From contig CALZFC010000109.1 in NCBI GenBank assembly GCA_945643635.1, positions 1 through 64,000 on the forward strand: DNA of 64,000 nucleotides, read 5' to 3'. Shown piece after piece: positions 63,152 through 64,000 of the stretch. Each line of letters starts with the position of its first letter. Positions within the stretch are counted from its first letter, which is position 1. A model generated the notes under the pieces. That model was not told the origin of the DNA. It worked only from the letters and a program-made list of their open reading frames with translations, and did no database searches. This DNA comes from Allodiplogaster sudhausi (lineage: Eukaryota > Nematoda > Chromadorea > Rhabditida > Diplogasteridae). Both the position numbers and the translations under genes were made by a program.

Positions 63152-64000
63152 TCAGAAAGCCGAAGAGTCCCGACGTCAGCGTCACCATTGGTGCGATTGA
63201 GTAATATTTCTAAAGATTTGACACAAAAATTATTTCCTTTTCTCTCTAGTAGATATCAGTTAACTACCAAAGTACCTATCCTTAGAGAATTGAAAGAGAG
63301 AGACTGCCCTAGAGAATTCAAACCTGAAAACTGAACGACATTTCTAGAAAAAGGGCATGGAAGCCATTGATAGATTTAATATAAGCTCGCGCGGGCAGCG
63401 CCCCCCAATGGACAATCGGAGGCAAGATTGCGATGAGCACGTAGAATTTCCAGCCGTTCTTGCTCCAAAACTAGAAGTAGATGAAATAGTCACGGAGCAT
63501 ATGAATTGTGCGTCAAGACCTGCGGCATACGCATCGGCCAGAAAACTATGGAGCATCGATTTAGGGCGCAGATGAGCGAAATTGTGAAGTGAAGCTGATT
63601 CCGCCAATAGGCCGACATGAGCACTAGCGTGAGCCAGTGCGAGGGGCCGCTGCTTTCCATTAGAGGAAGCAGCCACAAGCAGCCCCAGCTGTTATTCAGA
63701 AGAGTCAACGGAATCACGTTCAGCAGAAAGAGTGGTGTGCTCTTAAAGGAGACAAAAACTCAATTTTTGACTGACACTAATGCGAGAGAGTATTTGATTT
63801 ATTTTGGATAGATGCGACTACAATTGTCAGGAAAATTCAAAAAAGATTACGGTTTCTTACACCATTAAAGGGGGGTAATCCCAAAAAATTATGTGAGATT
63901 ACGAATTACCGCGGCCTTTCACTTCCATATTGTTTTGTACTATTTTCACGCAGCATGTTTTATGCGACCTGCAAGCGAGAATGAGAGAGTGATAATTCCT
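63152..64000. other. Unique 3' flank, no recognised gene
   Basis: This is the only non-satellite DNA in the window. AT-rich ends enclose a GC-richer middle (about 63,385-63,690). Continuing from the TTTTCTCTCAG junction, one + frame stays open to a TGA at 63,332-63,334, about 60 codons past the junction. Other short open frames are a 110-codon - strand frame ending at 63,344 whose only upstream start is GTG, a 75-codon - strand frame at 63,490-63,717 and a 64-codon + frame at 63,617-63,811. I recognise none of the predicted peptides. A second pyrimidine tract ending in TAG lies at about 63,233-63,249. The last ~190 bp are AT-rich with two AGATTACG copies and no evident ORF. Confidence 0.6.
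63357..63575 (+). CDS. Possible short ORF, 72 codons, function unknown
   Basis: A 72-codon frame starts at a true ATG with G at -3 and G at +4, a favourable eukaryotic context, and ends at TGA 63,573-63,575. It spans the GC-richer part of the flank. The peptide is hydrophilic, with an arginine-rich stretch near residues 11-23 and an acidic stretch near residues 24-48. I see no known domain, signal peptide or membrane segment. It overlaps a longer - strand open frame, so either or neither may be real. It could be a single exon, a decayed element fragment or chance. Confidence 0.18.
   Translation: MEAIDRFNISSRGQRPPMDNRRQDCDEHVEFPAVLAPKLEVDEIVTEHMNCASRPAAYASARKLWSIDLGRR

Noticed and set aside
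63344..63676. A - strand 110-codon gene
   Set aside because: The upstream start is GTG, the composition is Ser/Ala-rich, and it lies opposite an ATG-started frame. I recognise no homologue, so I describe it only within the flank.
63837..63900. Terminator or short palindrome around GGGGGGTAATCCC
   Set aside because: The stem would be only three or four base pairs with an A-rich context. It is not enough to call a regulatory element, especially in a probable eukaryote.

Overview
The window is almost entirely one satellite array. Positions 1 to about 63,151 are a head-to-tail tandem array of a 20-bp unit, consensus GTGTTTATTGTCCATCAGCC on the given strand, roughly 3,150 copies. The array is already in progress at base 1, so its 5' end lies outside the window. 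Only the last ~850 bp (63,152-64,000) are non-repetitive. I see no rRNA, tRNA, CRISPR array, mobile-element gene or recognisable protein gene. A satellite this long with higher-order structure points to a eukaryotic nuclear genome, probably from a long-read assembly. I cannot name the species or say whether the locus is centromeric, subtelomeric or interstitial.

Layout. (1) 1 to ~21.7 kb: canonical units mixed with many length variants (T-run changes, loss of one base in CAGCC, CTCAG insertions) and a marker cassette carrying TTTTCTCTCAG variants that recurs roughly every 0.4-0.9 kb. (2) ~21.7 to ~36.9 kb: the most homogeneous part, including 30 consecutive perfect units at 29,521-30,120; marker cassettes are sparse. 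(3) ~36.9 to 52.3 kb: substitution-type variants appear (GTATATCAG, GTCCGTCAG, CAGCCCCG, CATCACCCG, CAGCGGTG) and fall into repeated modules, which I call E, D and C, in a fixed order. (4) 52.3 to ~58.1 kb: a fourth module (F) and F/C recombinants are amplified in ~0.56-0.76 kb steps, with kilobase-scale segments that look identical by eye. (5) 58.1 to 63.15 kb: E-D-C-F, then E-D-C again, with the last C module cut off by unique sequence.

Coding. The + strand looks like it encodes proteins of thousands of residues. This is an arithmetic artefact: 20 is not a multiple of 3 and three units (60 bp) contain no stop, so all three + frames are open and read the same 20-residue cycle (VFIVHQPCLLSISRVYCPSA). 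Apparent ends fall where a T-to-A change or an A insertion makes TAA, and most apparent starts are TTG. I treat none of these as genes. The - strand is the opposite: each canonical unit carries AATAAA, stops in all frames and a six-codon ATG...TGA micro-ORF whose stop overlaps the next ATG.

Flank. The array ends at a TTTTCTCTCAG unit, which resembles a 3' splice acceptor, and then enters unique sequence with short ORFs that I do not recognise.
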